A DNA stretch of 64,000 bases, taken from Serilophus lunatus (Eukaryota > Chordata > Aves > Passeriformes > Eurylaimidae). Shown in pieces: positions 23,254 to 36,736 of the stretch; positions within the stretch are counted from its first letter, which is position 1, and each line of letters begins with the position of its first letter. The position numbers were made by a program, and so were the translations under genes. The DNA is taken from positions 571,739 to 635,738 of the forward strand of contig VXBA01003730.1 in NCBI GenBank assembly GCA_013399895.1, in the 5' to 3' direction. Below the pieces are notes generated by a model. It was not told where the DNA came from. It did not search any database and saw nothing but the letters and a program-made list of their open reading frames with translations.

Positions 23254-26033
23254 CTAAGAGATTCAAGAAATGAGACATTTGTGAATGATTAACTGGATTT
23301 GATCATATCCTGTTTTTTTATGCAGTGGCCAAGGCAAACAAAGGTCCTCATTCTGTCACTGGCAAAGTGACGCTCAGGAACCAAAGTCAAAGGTATCAGA
23401 GATGCTTCTGAGTCGACGGTACAACACTCTATTTTCCCTGAACCAGAGTCTTAAATGCCAAAAGATTACTCAATGTAAATAACTGCCCTGAATCCAGCAA
23501 ATCTTTGACATCATGACAGCACAAAAACCTCCAATTTTAACTCTTTTAAAGCCGGGGGGAAAATAACTATGCAACAGCCCTGCTTCCTCATCCACAAAAT
23601 GGTAGGTCTATCCACAATGTCAGCTCCTCAGCAAAGCCTGCAAGTCCCTTCAAATGACAGATAAAGACCAAAAGGTGACACTTCTTGGACTTTCCATTCC
23701 TGTCCTCTGTGTGGAGACCTGAAAACTGAAAGCTCCTTGGACTGGTGATCTGCCATGCAGGATGGCAAAAAATGTAAGTATGATGAGATGCATGTTTCCA
23801 CAAGGTAAGGCACTTTGAGCTGCTCAGTCCTTTGCCATCTTTCTCTCTTGGGAACCATATTCCAGCTATCTGGGAGCTTTTTTTGGGTTTAGAGTGCAAT
23901 TACAGGGAACAGAGAAGGTTCTTGCCAAGGTAAAACTCATCCATGTAGGGAACAAATGTCCTCAGACCTCTTTCAAGACCACGGACTGTATTTCCATATC
24001 ACAAATCTCCTTATCCTCTGCTCCATTCTCAACCCTTATTCTTTTAATCTCGTATTTGCTAAATGGAAGGAATACTGCCATTAAAAAAAACTCACCAAAC
24101 TCAAAATCCCTGAATATTACAAATTTCAGTGAAATTTCTGTGAACATCATAGTTATTTCATTTTAGGTCCACAATTCAACACATATAAAATCTTTTCAAT
24201 GCCCCAGTGCAACACAAAGAAAATAAATCAAAACCAAAATCCAACTTTAAGATGACGCCCAAATAATTCTCCTTTCCACAGAAGCCCGAAGCTTCAACAA
24301 CTGCTAGGAAATGGCATGATCAGGTTTTTGGAAATCTTTACCTTTAGACTCCACTTAAAATTTTCCTGTTCACATCATCCCACACAGAACTGGGTAAATC
24401 ACCACCATCTCACCATCAGCTTGGCAAGTTAATACATTCTCTCCACCTGACTGGAAGATTTCTATACAGACCACCTCTGACTTCTACTTGTCTTAAATTC
24501 TCTGTCCAGTCAGAATTCACATATTGTGATTGGCTTTGTGTCCATCCGTTTCTTTCACATCATGGCAACACTCTTGTAATCAACTCACTATCTCCTTGTG
24601 CACACGGCAAGGAGCTTGAAGTTGTGTTCTATTTAGTGATGGAAAATCTGAAATTATGCATGGTCATACCAGAAGTCTTCCCATTCAACACAGACATCTT
24701 CCCAACAGCAATCCATATTAACCCGTGGCAAGGAGCTCCTCATGATCAGAGATACGTGGAAGAGGAAGGTTTAAGGAAAAAGGTGGCACTTGAGAGGTCC
24801 AGTGCAGGTGGGTGATGTGAAACAGGAAAACACTCTCATGATGTTGCTATACTCCCAGGGTCAAAGGATTTGTGGAAGAAGTGTCTTGGCTTGTGAATTC
24901 CATCACAATTATTCTTCCCAGTTTTAAAATCCAGGAAAATTTTCTATAAGAGCAATTTCTTACATAAAAATGACTCTCCTTGGTCACCCACAACTTGAGA
25001 CAATTTGTGAGATATTGACAACAGTATACTTTGACAGCTTATGGCATGTAATGAAACCAAACTATAACCTGTCCATTAGAGACAATTATGCTCAGCATCA
25101 GAGAAGAACATCAAATCCCTGCCTCTGGCTGCCCATATGTGCAAACAAAATATGTAGCAATTGTCATATTTTTTTGTAAGAGCAGCAGATATAATTTTTA
25201 TTTATACATATAAAATAACTGATCTCTATATATATCTGTCTGCATGTGCACACACATGCTTCTGCTAAAATATTTTAAAAATTTCTCTTGTTGGCCTGGA
25301 GAAAACCCCTCAAAAAAGTATAACTATTTATTAGAAAGTTAGAGCATCTAGAGACGTATCAGACATATTAGAAAGACAGGGGAATGATTATGCATTTTCA
25401 TCACTATTCCCTCTTCAGTCTAAACCTGAGTAAACTACTCCTGGAGTATTAACCAAATTTATCTTGACAGCTGATGAAAACTGGATCCAAGAGGTCAGAA
25501 CATCAACTGCCTTGGGAAATCCATGGAGGTATGGGAAAATGAGAGAAAGCAGACAGAAAAGATTTTCTAGATAGGGACGTGAAGTGAAAGTCTGTACTTG
25601 GGCATGGAGATATGCAGAGCGGCCACTCCTAGCAGTTTAAGATTAAAAAAACCCAGGTGTGGATGCAGTCCTTCTATCCTTTGAGGATAAGGGGATACTC
25701 ATGGGATTTGATTTAGGAAAATACCCAGTGCTAAACACAGTCATTTTGTAGTTTGAAGACAAATGCATTACAGTGGCCATTGTGGCTTGCTGCACTTAGA
25801 GGGAAGTTCTTCATTAAATTAGACAAGGCCAAGATTATTCTCCTTCACTCATGTCTAGCTTTTTGACAGAGGATCTAGAGACACTGGAGGAACATATTAT
25901 ACAGTGTGGTTGCTAGCATTAATCAAAAACCTTCCATCCCTGGTTTGCTTTTTTATTTTTAATTAAGAACTATGGTTTGGACTACACAAAGCAGATCTGT
26001 TTGTTTCCTTATCTCCACAAGGTTTCATTTTTA
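23254..26033. other. non-coding interval, nothing recognised
   Basis: AT-rich, with several A- or T-runs and a short TA/CA-rich patch near 25,225-25,260. No transposon or convincing exon. Confidence 0.4.
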
Positions 26034-26212
<179 letters not shown>

Positions 26213-29200
26213 ATCCCTTCATTTTTTCTTACTAAAAGGTGAAAAATATGCCATTTCCTTAAACTATGATCACGCACACATACACATTACTGAAAAAAAT
26301 GCATTTTCTTCCTTTCTTAGTGGAATATCTCGAGGTGAGGAGAAAGACACTTCTCAGCCTACTGTTAAAAGCCATGTATTTTCTAAATGACCACTAAACT
26401 AACGCTCTCCTTTACCACTTCAGACATCCTGGTGACCCTCATCAATAGCATACATAAGCATAAGGCTGCATCCCTCAAAAGTTAAATGAACTTGGGTGTT
26501 TCTACACAGAAAAATATAACCATGTTTTGATGGCAGAGGCAGAAAAATGTTTTTAAGCAAATGTTATGTACTTTATCTAGGTTTAGAAATCTACTACAAA
26601 TTACTTTGTCTATTCCTTTCACAATTCTTTGTTCCATGGCTTAGAAGGATAAAGAGGTACAAAGGAGCAGGAGATAATTCCCTCACAAAGGACCTCCATT
26701 GCCAGAGCCTTTGAAGTTGTGCTGAAAAAGCCTTGCTAGCCCATTAGCTGACACACAGCAGAAATCTGAACTGTTTCCATGAACACTACAAGCAGAGCTA
26801 TTTTCTGCACAATTAGTCATAAAAAGGGCCAATGTAAACTGTGTCGGGAGGTCTCAATTCTTTACATTCTCCACACAGTGAATCAGACATTATGTATAAC
26901 GTTTTGTTGCCATTTAGACCTCGGGCTGTTCTGCAATCAGGAGACAACAGCCTCTATTCCTCCTTCTCTCTCCATGCTGATTTTCAAGCCTCTTGGCAGC
27001 ACCACCGTGTTTATGGTAGTGAGGCTTCACAAGAATTAGTGTAGGCAAAAAATGCAAATGGCTGAAAGCTGCCCGTTCACAGCTGGGACAAATACTTACT
27101 GGTTTCTTTGCTTGCTGCCTCTAAAACTGTATCTCCATTTCTCTTATCCTGACAATGGTCAAACTGACTATTTTGGAAGCTGAATGATGAACATGTCAAG
27201 CTGAGGCTGTAGTAAGGAACCACAGCAAAAGCTTCAGGGAATGAATTTTATCTGAAGTTGCTAAATTCTCTGCTATAGCATTCCACTCTGACGCAGCGGT
27301 CTCTGGGTAACAGCAGGAATTTACTGGAGGGAGCCACATGACATCCCACATTACTCTTTCTTGCCATGACAGATGTCCCAGACCCATGATGAGGAATCAG
27401 TTTTGCGGATAAACCCTCCACATTTTTAATTCCCTTTCACTCCTTGTCCAGCATCTTTCTCTGCTAATAAATATCATCGTTTAAAAACTGGAGGCTCTTT
27501 CAGCCTTTCTCATGATGACTCTGGCTTAGAAGACTACCACTTCCAGACAATTGCTCCTCTTCCCAAACCACTTTCTTTCTTGAAATCTCTCTTTAGCGGT
27601 AAGGATTGCCGTGAATCAGTATCTCAAATGCACTTTGACAAGGAGCAAATGTTGGATTTGTGCGCAGATCTTGGTTTTGCAAGCTGGATCTAGATGTATC
27701 TGAAAGCTTCCTCCAGCCTGAACATCCTTCAAATACGAAGTATCTTATTAAGGAACGACACCAGTGAATGGATTACGTGGGTGATATATAGCACCTAGTG
27801 AAGAGTATGATGTTAGGACCGGCTGAATATTTTGATTTTAGATTTTACTGAAAACATGGACAAAATTCATGCTTCTGGGGACACACATGGGGAACTTTCT
27901 GGAAACAGCTATGAAGGACCCCAGTTTGCCTCCCCCAGTCTACCCCGGTTAGTATGAAACTGTGAGCCAGACCGTGCCAGAGGACAAGACACACTGTGTG
28001 TATCACTGGCATCCCAAATGCAGCCTTACCCACACCTCAGACAGACCAGATGTAACAAAGGCTTCCTGGAGGCTGGTATTCAGGTTCAAAACAAGAGCTG
28101 CCTATGGGCTTTCCAAAGAGAAAGTGACTTTCAAAGATAGAGCACAGGAGTGAGAGTGCCCTGAGCCAACTCCTGGGTAACAGCACCCAAATACTATAGG
28201 AAATAAATGCTATAAGAGACAGACTGATAGGTGAGTGAAGTAGCACTCCAAAGAGGCTCAGAGATTACTTTCACTAGGTCTGTTGATGATACCCTGAGCA
28301 TCCTTGCCACAGAGGAGAGCGCTCGGTGCTCATCAAAGCCCAGAGCTCTGCACCCCACCTTTCAGAAAAGGCTGTGACCCCAGGTTGCTGACTTTTGTTC
28401 CACTACAGGACACAGTTTTGCACTTCAAAATTGCAGCATTATGCAAAAGCTGTGAGAGAGAGCTGGAGATGCAGGGAATGAGCTTGCTTTCTCCCGTTTG
28501 GCAGGCGTATCCAAGCCCAAAGCATGCCTTAGCACAAGCCATGTGCAATGGTCTTGTAAAGCAGGCTTTCATCATAGCCTTCTTACATCATGCCATCCCT
28601 TCTCCAAGGCAGCTGGAGAAATAATTTTCCCTCTCGTTTGATGTTGTTATTCTATGCAGTTGTGAGGAACTGACTCATGGTCACTTTTGGACAGTCACGG
28701 GAATCAGAGCAATAAGACATAAAAAGCCAAAGTGTGCAGCATTTTGAACATCCAGCAATCCTCCCATGGCTCCCCTTCATTCTTTTCTTGCATGTAATCA
28801 CCTCCCTCTCTTCTCACCCATGAGCACTTACAGAACATACTCTGGAGAAAGGCCACACTGCAGCTGGAGGGAGAATGGAGTGACGAGGGGCCAAAAGTTG
28901 AGGGGGTTATTCCAGATTGACGCCAGGCTAATAGAGCACAGATTTGTGTTTCCCTGGGGTGTCTCCTGAGATCTGCAGTGCAATTCTATACTTGGAGCAT
29001 CTCCGTCTAAAGGACAGACAGACTCCCACAGACTTCTTGTATTTCCTTGTTGCCCTCCAATATAATAAACTCCCCCCATGTCTCTCACCTTCTGCTCTTC
29101 CTTTCTGTGCATCCCTGAAGTTGAGGGTGTGGAGCTATTCTGCAAGCACCCAAAACTCACACACTTGAAATTCTTCTCTAGAAGTGGCCTGGAGTGCAAT

Positions 29201-30099
29201 GCACAGATTCCTCAACAGCCTCAGCATCAGACGGGACTGAGTTTACCAATTTGGGACTGGTGCCATGCCAGCACAGCTCTGCACTTCCAGACTCAATACA
29301 GTGCCATAATATGATCCCAGCAGCTCAGTTCTCTGCCATCTTCAGTCTTAGCACACCTTTCCTAGCAGACTTACCCTAAGCATATCTTGAGGAAAACAAT
29401 AAAATGATTTTGTTTTTAATTAAAACCTCAATTTTCTTCAAAATTAAACCAGCTGTTTCATTTAGCTTAAGAAAAACACCACAAGCAAGAGTTGAAGTGA
29501 AGTCACCTCTCAAGCATGTCCTCTGGCCTCTGCCTCAGACCACAGCAACAACTGAGCTGCAAAGCTACTGACAGTGAAGGCAGTCTGAGATACTGCATGG
29601 AGGATGGCATTCTCTCCTGTAGCAAAATGCCATGACTACATGGGATTTTCTTTGGGTTTATTTATTTATTGTTTTAAGGTGGATGTTCATCACTGACTCA
29701 TGTTGTTAGGAATATATCTTTCTACACAAAGATGCCTAGTATGGTGTGACTGGAGCTTTGTGCCAGTCATGGAGCTCTGTGATAGGGAACATGTATCTGG
29801 GATCTTCTCCAATACACAGAGTCCATGTCAAAATCTTTGGAACTTTACCCATCCCTAGCACTGCAGCAGAAGAGAAGGAGATCAGTCTGAGGAAAATCTA
29901 AACAAAATCCAGCATGTCTAAGAGTCTTCTCAGGGTGTAGGAGGCATCTCTGACACTGGTCCAACCATCTGAGATCATCAGATCCCCTCAGTGCAGGCAG
30001 TCTGGTATGAAATGCACTGTCTCAATGTACAACACTGTTTACCAGTTGTCATCAACACCTCAAGCACTGAGGAAATCGGTGAGGAAATGCAGTCTCCTT
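26213..30099. other. non-coding interval, weak exon-like fragments only
   Basis: On the minus strand 27,100-27,148 has a perfect donor (cca|gtaagt) and one open frame (DKRNGDTVLEAASKET), but its acceptor is moderate and no phase-compatible neighbour was found. No repeat family was recognised. Confidence 0.35.
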
Positions 30100-30420
30100 T
30101 TTTTGCCCAAGGAGCCTCGTTAGTTTTCCTGAAGCCTTGCTGAAGTAGACACCGTGCTCCCGCTCGAACCAAAGTTATCAGCTCTTTGCACATGAGCTGC
30201 CACACTGAAGTCCCGACAGCTGGTGCGAGGCAGGTACCTCCGAGCAAAGTGTTTCATATCCCATCGCAAATCCCCCGAGCCATCCCGAACTAGTCTGGAA
30301 TGCACATGGACCTGCTTGCCAAAGCCAGGCAAGGGCTGGGGTAGGGGGGGGAAGCTAGTTTCCATACCTCCCTGCTTCATGCTCCTTCTTTGCAAAGAAA
30401 GTAACTGCGAACGTGTTACT
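30100..30420. promoter_or_regulatory. small CpG-dense patch with G-run cluster
   Basis: About a dozen CpG dinucleotides occur here (for example cccgctcga, cccgac, gcgagg, cccgagc, cccgaac, cgaacgtg), several times the local density. A G-rich run at 30,333-30,351 (ggg, gggg, gggggggg) could form a quadruplex. A CAG|GTACCT donor-like site lies at about 30,232. The patch is too small for a classical CpG island. It may be an unmethylated regulatory element or an alternative first exon. Confidence 0.25.
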
Positions 30421-33400
30421 AAAACACCTCAATGACTTGATGGAGTCTCAGCTCAGGGCAGCTTTGGGCTTTGAAAAGCTCCTCAGTCAGCAAAACAGCT
30501 TTTTGCATGCAGAGTATCTCGCTGAACTTGTGGAGGCGCCTCTGAGGCATGGCCAAGCAAGGACCAGATTGTATGGGACCTCAGCTTTTCTTAGGACACA
30601 ACCAGTACTGTGAAATGCAGCACCTTTTGCTGTCTTTGGCAAAGGCTTCTGGCAGGTAAATAAGGGTGTATTAATCGCTTATTATAGGAAATAAATAAAG
30701 ATGAGGACCCTGGTATGTATCATTGCAGGCTCAGGGAATCAGAAGTTTAGTGACTTCCAAAGCTGCACTGTTGAGTCTGTTCAATTCCTTTTTGGCCCTC
30801 TGGATGCATTTGGATTGTACAATATATTGTGTCCACAACGTAATCAAGCCTGGTGTGAAAGAGCACATAACTGTGTTTATTTTGAACCTGCTTTCCCCAG
30901 GTCCTCTGGTTTACATAAGCACAGCTCTAAAACGAATTAAACAAAACTTTAATATTGCTCTAAGTGTGAGATTACACCATTCCGGGAAAGTTAGTTGGGG
31001 CAATGCCTGTCGAATATGTGAAATTACTTCAAAAGACTACAGGACAAGCTGTCATTTTCTGTTTGAAAAGCAGTTTGAAAACCACAAATCAAAGCTCTCA
31101 GTTGACAGGACACGGATCACTGCTTGTTCTTTCTGGTTTTCACCTCTCAGTCAATTATTCTACAGACTATACTGCTTTCACCATTTATTTCAGGAGCCCC
31201 TTTCTGGTGGTTTATTTGGATTGTGGATGTCTCACAAGTGAAAAATGTGGTAGTGCCTTAGCACAGTGATTCCTCACCAAATTGCCAGCTCCCTGGAGTT
31301 TACGGACACAGGACAAAATCAGAGAGTACTGATGATTTCTAGCCTGCATCTTAAGCAGTACCCTGATGGCATAGGAATACAGAAGCCGTTTTACAAGACT
31401 TTTTTAAAAAGGAAACTTCAAGGAAACCAAAGCTGAGCCTCCTTAGTCAGGATGTTTTTAAGTGTAAAAACTTCACATCGCTAAGACCGTCTATGGTTCA
31501 TGCTTTACCCAGAAAAATCCAGCTGGCCACTGGATGTCACTGTTGTTGCAGAAAAACACCCCAGAAAGTTCACAAATGAGGCTATGAATAAGGTGAGGTG
31601 AATCACCCCAACCTGGAAATGGCCTTTTCTTTCAGGTTAACCAGCACAGTGCTGGTGGCACCTCGAGGCTGCCCAGTCAGTGCAACACCTGGAGGCAAGG
31701 GACCTTTAATGGCACTGAGGTCTCCACCACCAGCTAAGGGCACTACCTCCATGGAGCTCATGGACTTCCAAGTCACCTGTACCCAGGTGTGTGTCCCCTC
31801 TTCCTGCTATATCCCCTGTGTTTTTGCTGAGACATGTTCCTGCTGAGCCCCTGAGTCTGCACAACACATCCAGCCTGGTCTCCAGTTTGAACTCAACCCT
31901 TTCTCTTCTGCTATATAGCAGAGCACACTGCAGAGCAGGCAGGTTTCCAAGCTTGTCCTTGACCATGGATTTAAAGCAATTACATGTAGTGTTGCTCTGT
32001 GGTTTTAGCTGGCACTGCTGAAAAGGCAGTTGACTGTAGTTGCATGACTTTCAAGGTCTGAGATAGTATCTCCATAGAAAACAGCTTTGTGCTACATAGA
32101 TCATTTGCCACCTCAGAAATTACACCAGCCATCTCCAAATCCACTCAACCACACAGAGGAAACCTGCCTTAAAAGACCATCCTCAGCCTTATAATTCAGC
32201 TAAGGATTCCTTTGCACCACCATAGTGAGCCTCACCAGAGCAGGCAAAGGGCTTTATCAAGGAATGCTCTGAGCCTGTAGGCTGAGGCATTTCCCGCAGA
32301 GGGAAAGCAGGAGAAATAAGCCACAGGAGTCCACAAAACCTTCTCAGACTGGAGTCATCAGGTGAAGGTACTGCTGCTGTGGCATTCCAAGAGGTGCAAA
32401 CTGGGAATTGCTTCCTACCTTACACCCTCCAAGCTCGAGGCTTTCTGCTTGATTCATGCTTGCTCTGACACTGAGAAGCAACTCCCCTGAAAAAGGCAGA
32501 TTAAACCAACAAACTCTTGCCCCTGAGGAGAAAAGGAAGGCAGGAATAGGCTACAGACATTTGTTAAGCTGCTTAATATAGTGTTGCAAGACCCTGAGAT
32601 ATATGTGAGGAAAGAGATCTAGAGTACCTGCATCTGGAGATCTCTTTCCTTTGAAATGCAAAGCATGCTCAAGACTGTGGAGTAATAGAAATCTGGGCTA
32701 GAAAATACCCATTTTAGTCCATTTAAATGTCATAAATCAGGATCAACTCTGCCTGGGCATGATGGATCAGCTTTGATAACGGACATCAGTATAAATATCA
32801 GTAAGGATGTCAGTATGAATTAGAAAAATGATCTGCACAGGACACTTTGACCACACTGCTTTTTAAGCATTAGGAGATTCCACGGCTGTGTCTTTTCTTC
32901 ACTAATTTTTCCTTCAAAGCAAAACAGAAGATAGAAACACTTTGGGAAGGATGGACAGTCCTTTGGCTAAAGGTCCTGTGAGGGAAGGAGAAGGGGTTTC
33001 TAGCAAGCAATGGCAAATGCTCTTGGCTCAGTAAATCTTATCTGTCAAAGAGATCATCTGTGTAGTGGGAAAAGAACAGAAAACAATTCTGCAGCATTTA
33101 GAGATTCTCATCTATAAAGGTGCTGTATGAAAACAAACAGTGGTCATTCCCAAATTCATATGCCACCTCTATTGGACAGCCTGTCACAACCCAACAGTGA
33201 TGACCTTCATCCTGCAAATATGTCCATCTGTAAGTTAATTTGGTCACGCAAACAGCTGAATCAAACCTCCACATCCCCAAGCACAAAGGATATCTTGCTT
33301 ACAAATGTAAAATTTAATTAATGAAAAGTCTCGGAAAGCTGTGTTCCTCAAGTACTAATCTGTAAATGCTTTGCCTACAGAGAAGCTCTTATTACACATT

Positions 33401-33599
33401 TATTCCCAATTAGACTATCAAATGTGTATCTACATTCCACTCATTACTAGTTATTTTTGTGAGTTTCACTCACACAGATCTACTTTCAGCCACATGGCCA
33501 AACATCCTGACTAATTTAAATTTAGGGGTTTTTTTTTCTATATAAATACACAGAATTTCTATACACATCCATGTTTTGAGCAAGCAGAAATATTTGATT
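30421..33599. other. non-coding interval, includes long chance frames
   Basis: A 172-codon frame at 30,723-31,241 overlaps another at 31,003-31,269. Neither peptide has recognisable domains and the length fits chance. No repeats were recognised. Confidence 0.35.
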
Positions 33600-33655
33600 T
33601 GAATCTCCACTGCAGTACTCTGGTTTTACACTGGTATAAACAGTGGTGGTTTTCA
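33600..33655. repeat. possible ancient MITE-like fragment
   Basis: The stretch 'ctccactgcagtactctggttttacactggtataaac' resembles, from memory, the 'tccattgcagtaactccggatttacaccagtgtaa' core of old amniote palindromic repeats. Only one arm seems present. Confidence 0.25.
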
Positions 33656-36426
33656 CTGTTATCTCCTGCTGCCCAGCTGTTAACACTGGGGAAAAGGAGC
33701 AACAATGAAGGCAAGCACCATTTATCTAAACATCTCTCTCATAATATTGGCCCAGGAAGTAGACTTCTAGTGAAACCAAAAAGAGGGATACTGAATGATC
33801 CTGTTAAGTTTTCCATGACACAGCTGTCCACTCTGACACACGGTCACATTCGAAAGCTGAGTAAGTTATTATGGAAGTTCAGAAACCTCAAAATATACAC
33901 AACAGACTTTGAAAAACATTGTGGTTGTGTGGGTTCAAGCATGCTTGAGGAATATGTTAAAATCCAAGCAAACAATCTACGCCTGTACCCCTTTCTGTTA
34001 ACACACGAGTGTGTGAGCACATCACCAAGCTTGCATGGCAATTTGTAGCTCTGTTATTCACAGCCTTCATTAAAGAATAACAGCCCCTGTTTGAGTATCA
34101 TGAAGCAAAATTGTTCACACATGTGGACCAAACAGACACACCAAGGCTGCACCCTTATGGTTTCTGAGTGACAGGCTTAATAAGATTACGCTTGATCTTT
34201 CTCTTAATAAAGCTGGATGACATTCAAGCAAAGCCTGAGTTTTGTTTTAATGGTACATTAAGGGAACCCAGAGTTTGGCACAGCTGGAGGCCTGAACCAT
34301 TGAACAAAACTTGGCACTGCCAGCATTCCCTTACGATCTCAGACCTCACATAATGAATATTTATATCTATATATACAGACACACACATACATTAAATACC
34401 TATCATTAGCTGGTCAAGGTCAATGCTCTGGATAACAGAGCTGGATGTAATACCAAGAATGATGATGGCTCTTTTTTTTTTCTTGTGTTATGAATCACAC
34501 AAATTAAGCAACCCACAGTTTATAGAGTCTGCAACATGATGGACTGCTTTTAAACCACACATACCAAGGGGAAGGAGAACAACTCCAAGAAATTACAAAA
34601 ACAAAAGAGAAGTGTCATCACCTTACTATTTAAACCTGAACACAGCAGAACACGGAGACTCCTGCTTAACTTTAATAACACCAGCAGCCTCAGCTGGCTC
34701 CAGGGAAGCAGTCATTTGCTTGAGATAAGTCAGGGCTCCTGTGTTTTGAAGCATTATGGGTTAGAAGCTAAGCAATGTTAGCTGAGTCACACTGATTTAA
34801 ACCATCATTACAACTGGCCCAAAGATTACAAAAGACAGATCACAAAGAAATCACTTAGAGGAATGGGGGAGATGTAATACCGAATTTTTATTCTGGGGAG
34901 AAAAAAAAAGAAAAATAATGCCTCCCCAGCCAAGACCTTACTTCTGGAAAAGGAAAGTTTCCTTAAGGAGAAACTAAATAGTCCTAACTTCTCTTTCTCT
35001 CATTTCTGTCAGCTGTGCCCTCAGGCTGTGTCCAAGTACTAGCCCTACAGATAAGTCAGTGCGTCTCAGGAATAAACAGGGGGTCATGATGGAGCTGGCA
35101 TCTGGATACACATGGGGTAGGGATGTTTTTCACTAATTTATCTGCAAAAAAAAATCATTTTTGTGATAGCCAAAATAGTTCCAAATTACATTAACTGAGG
35201 AATACTGATGAGGAATTTAAGTGCACTGAAATACTCTCTTTTGCTGTTTCCAAAACAAAACAAAATTTAAAAAACATCATGGTTTTATTTCAAAGCATTC
35301 AGCAATAATTTACTGAAATGGAATACGAGTACACTTAATTTCAAAAAGAACGTAAGTATGGCCATTAAATTAAATACTATGCACAGCCTGAATTTTCTTC
35401 CAGGCTTTTGTTTTGGTGAGAAAATGAAAATGTTTTTGTTCAGCATTGACCCAATATAACTTTTCTTTCAATCATCTGGTTCAGCCAACAAAACAAGACA
35501 TAAATCATTTCCACTGCTCTAGACTAAGTCTGAGTCTCTGCTAATGTGGATGAATTGCTGATGCTCAGCCTCTCTCTTTTTCTTGAGATCTGTGTGCAGT
35601 ACCTTGAAGCCTGAACATGGTGATGGGACCTTCCTTGGCTGTAAAGGACACATCCATGGACAGGAGGTTCATGCTTAAGGCCAACTCTGTATCTGACCAT
35701 GGAGATGTGGGCTAGGATGGGTACCTGCCAGAGCCAAAATATCTCTTTACAGAGTCCCATCATCTTCTCTTAATGTCAGTAATGACACTCATATTGAATT
35801 CAAGGGACCTGATCATAGATTTAAGCTACGGAAAAGTACATGAGGAAACTGTGCTTCCTTCTGTCTTCAACTCAAAGCACTCATCTTTGCTTCTGAGGCT
35901 AAGTACCTGTCCAGTCTAGCTCTTTATTCTTATTGACAATGCTTAAAAGTTTGTCCTTGTGTGCAACCTGATCAGAAGCTTACTGAAATACACAAAAAGT
36001 GCCTAGAAGGCAGCTCCTGTGCAATCTGTGGTCCTTACTTCAGCTGGTTTGAACACTGAGCACATGAAATTAAGAGGTGAGCAGAATATGAATGGGAACT
36101 AAAATCCTCTTGCCTAAAGAGAAGTCCATTTTAGTAGTAAAACCACTAAGAGAATATGCCTTCCTGCAGGAATTCAGGCCTTAATTATCTACTTCAATAG
36201 TTATCTTCACTAGATGAAACTGAGATAATCCTTGACTGAAATAAGAAATTCATGGCTGGCCCTATTGGCATTTATATGTCCAAACCCTGCAGTACTTTTC
36301 ATTCAACAAAACTCCACCTATAAAGCTCTCACACTATATTTTGGCTGACTATTCTGAGCTATTATATAAGCCCTTTGGCACTGGTCTATCCAAGATTTCT
36401 CCCAACCTCCACACTTTTTCTCACAG
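33656..36426. other. non-coding interval, nothing recognised
   Basis: The right part of a 149-codon frame (33,599-34,048) lies here, without protein-like features. Otherwise AT-rich unique sequence. Confidence 0.4.
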
Positions 36427-36736
36427 CCAAGTTTCTGCAGGAAACAAAACACTTTTCATTGAGGCCAATTAGCTCAAGAACGTCAAAAGAGAAAAAAATC
36501 AAAAAGCTTTGGGTCATTGACAAGAGCAATAGAGAGGCCAAGAAAATGAAAGGGACTGGTTCTGAAAATGTTTTTTACTATGTCAGAGCCAATTCCCAAT
36601 GGAATGAAACAAGAAAAACATTCCTAGAGACATTCAAGATCTGTCATGAATTCCCAAGGCACATTAAGAAGTCTCAGTTTCTTCTGTGTCTCTCATTCCT
36701 TTCCGAGGTACATCATGAAGCTCTAGAAAGAGGATG
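36427..36736 (+). CDS. candidate internal exon, 310 nt (unidentified)
   Basis: A strong acceptor (ccacactttttctcacag) precedes 310 nt with one open frame of 102 codons and a perfect donor (gaggatg|gtaagt). It enters in phase 1 and exits in phase 2. The peptide is basic in its first half (TSKEKKIKKLWVIDKSNREA). The second half has aromatic and acidic stretches (GSENVFYYVRANSQWNETRK, then FLCLSFLSEVHHEALERG without its first residues). No domain was recognised. A frame of this length occurs several times by chance in the window, so support rests on the two good splice sites. No phase-compatible plus-strand neighbour was established. Confidence 0.2.

Noticed and set aside
27100..27148. 49-nt minus-strand exon-like segment (DKRNGDTVLEAASKET), faintly ankyrin-like
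   Set aside because: Acceptor is only moderate and no neighbouring segment has the required phase; similarity covers a few residues only.
30723..31241. Longest open frame in the window (172 codons, plus)
   Set aside because: Peptide has no recognisable domain, an overlapping frame is also open, and the length fits chance in 64 kb of both strands.
33599..34048. 149-codon plus-strand frame with an internal GTAAGT
   Set aside because: Peptide not protein-like; the best acceptor-donor pair inside gives only 37 nt.
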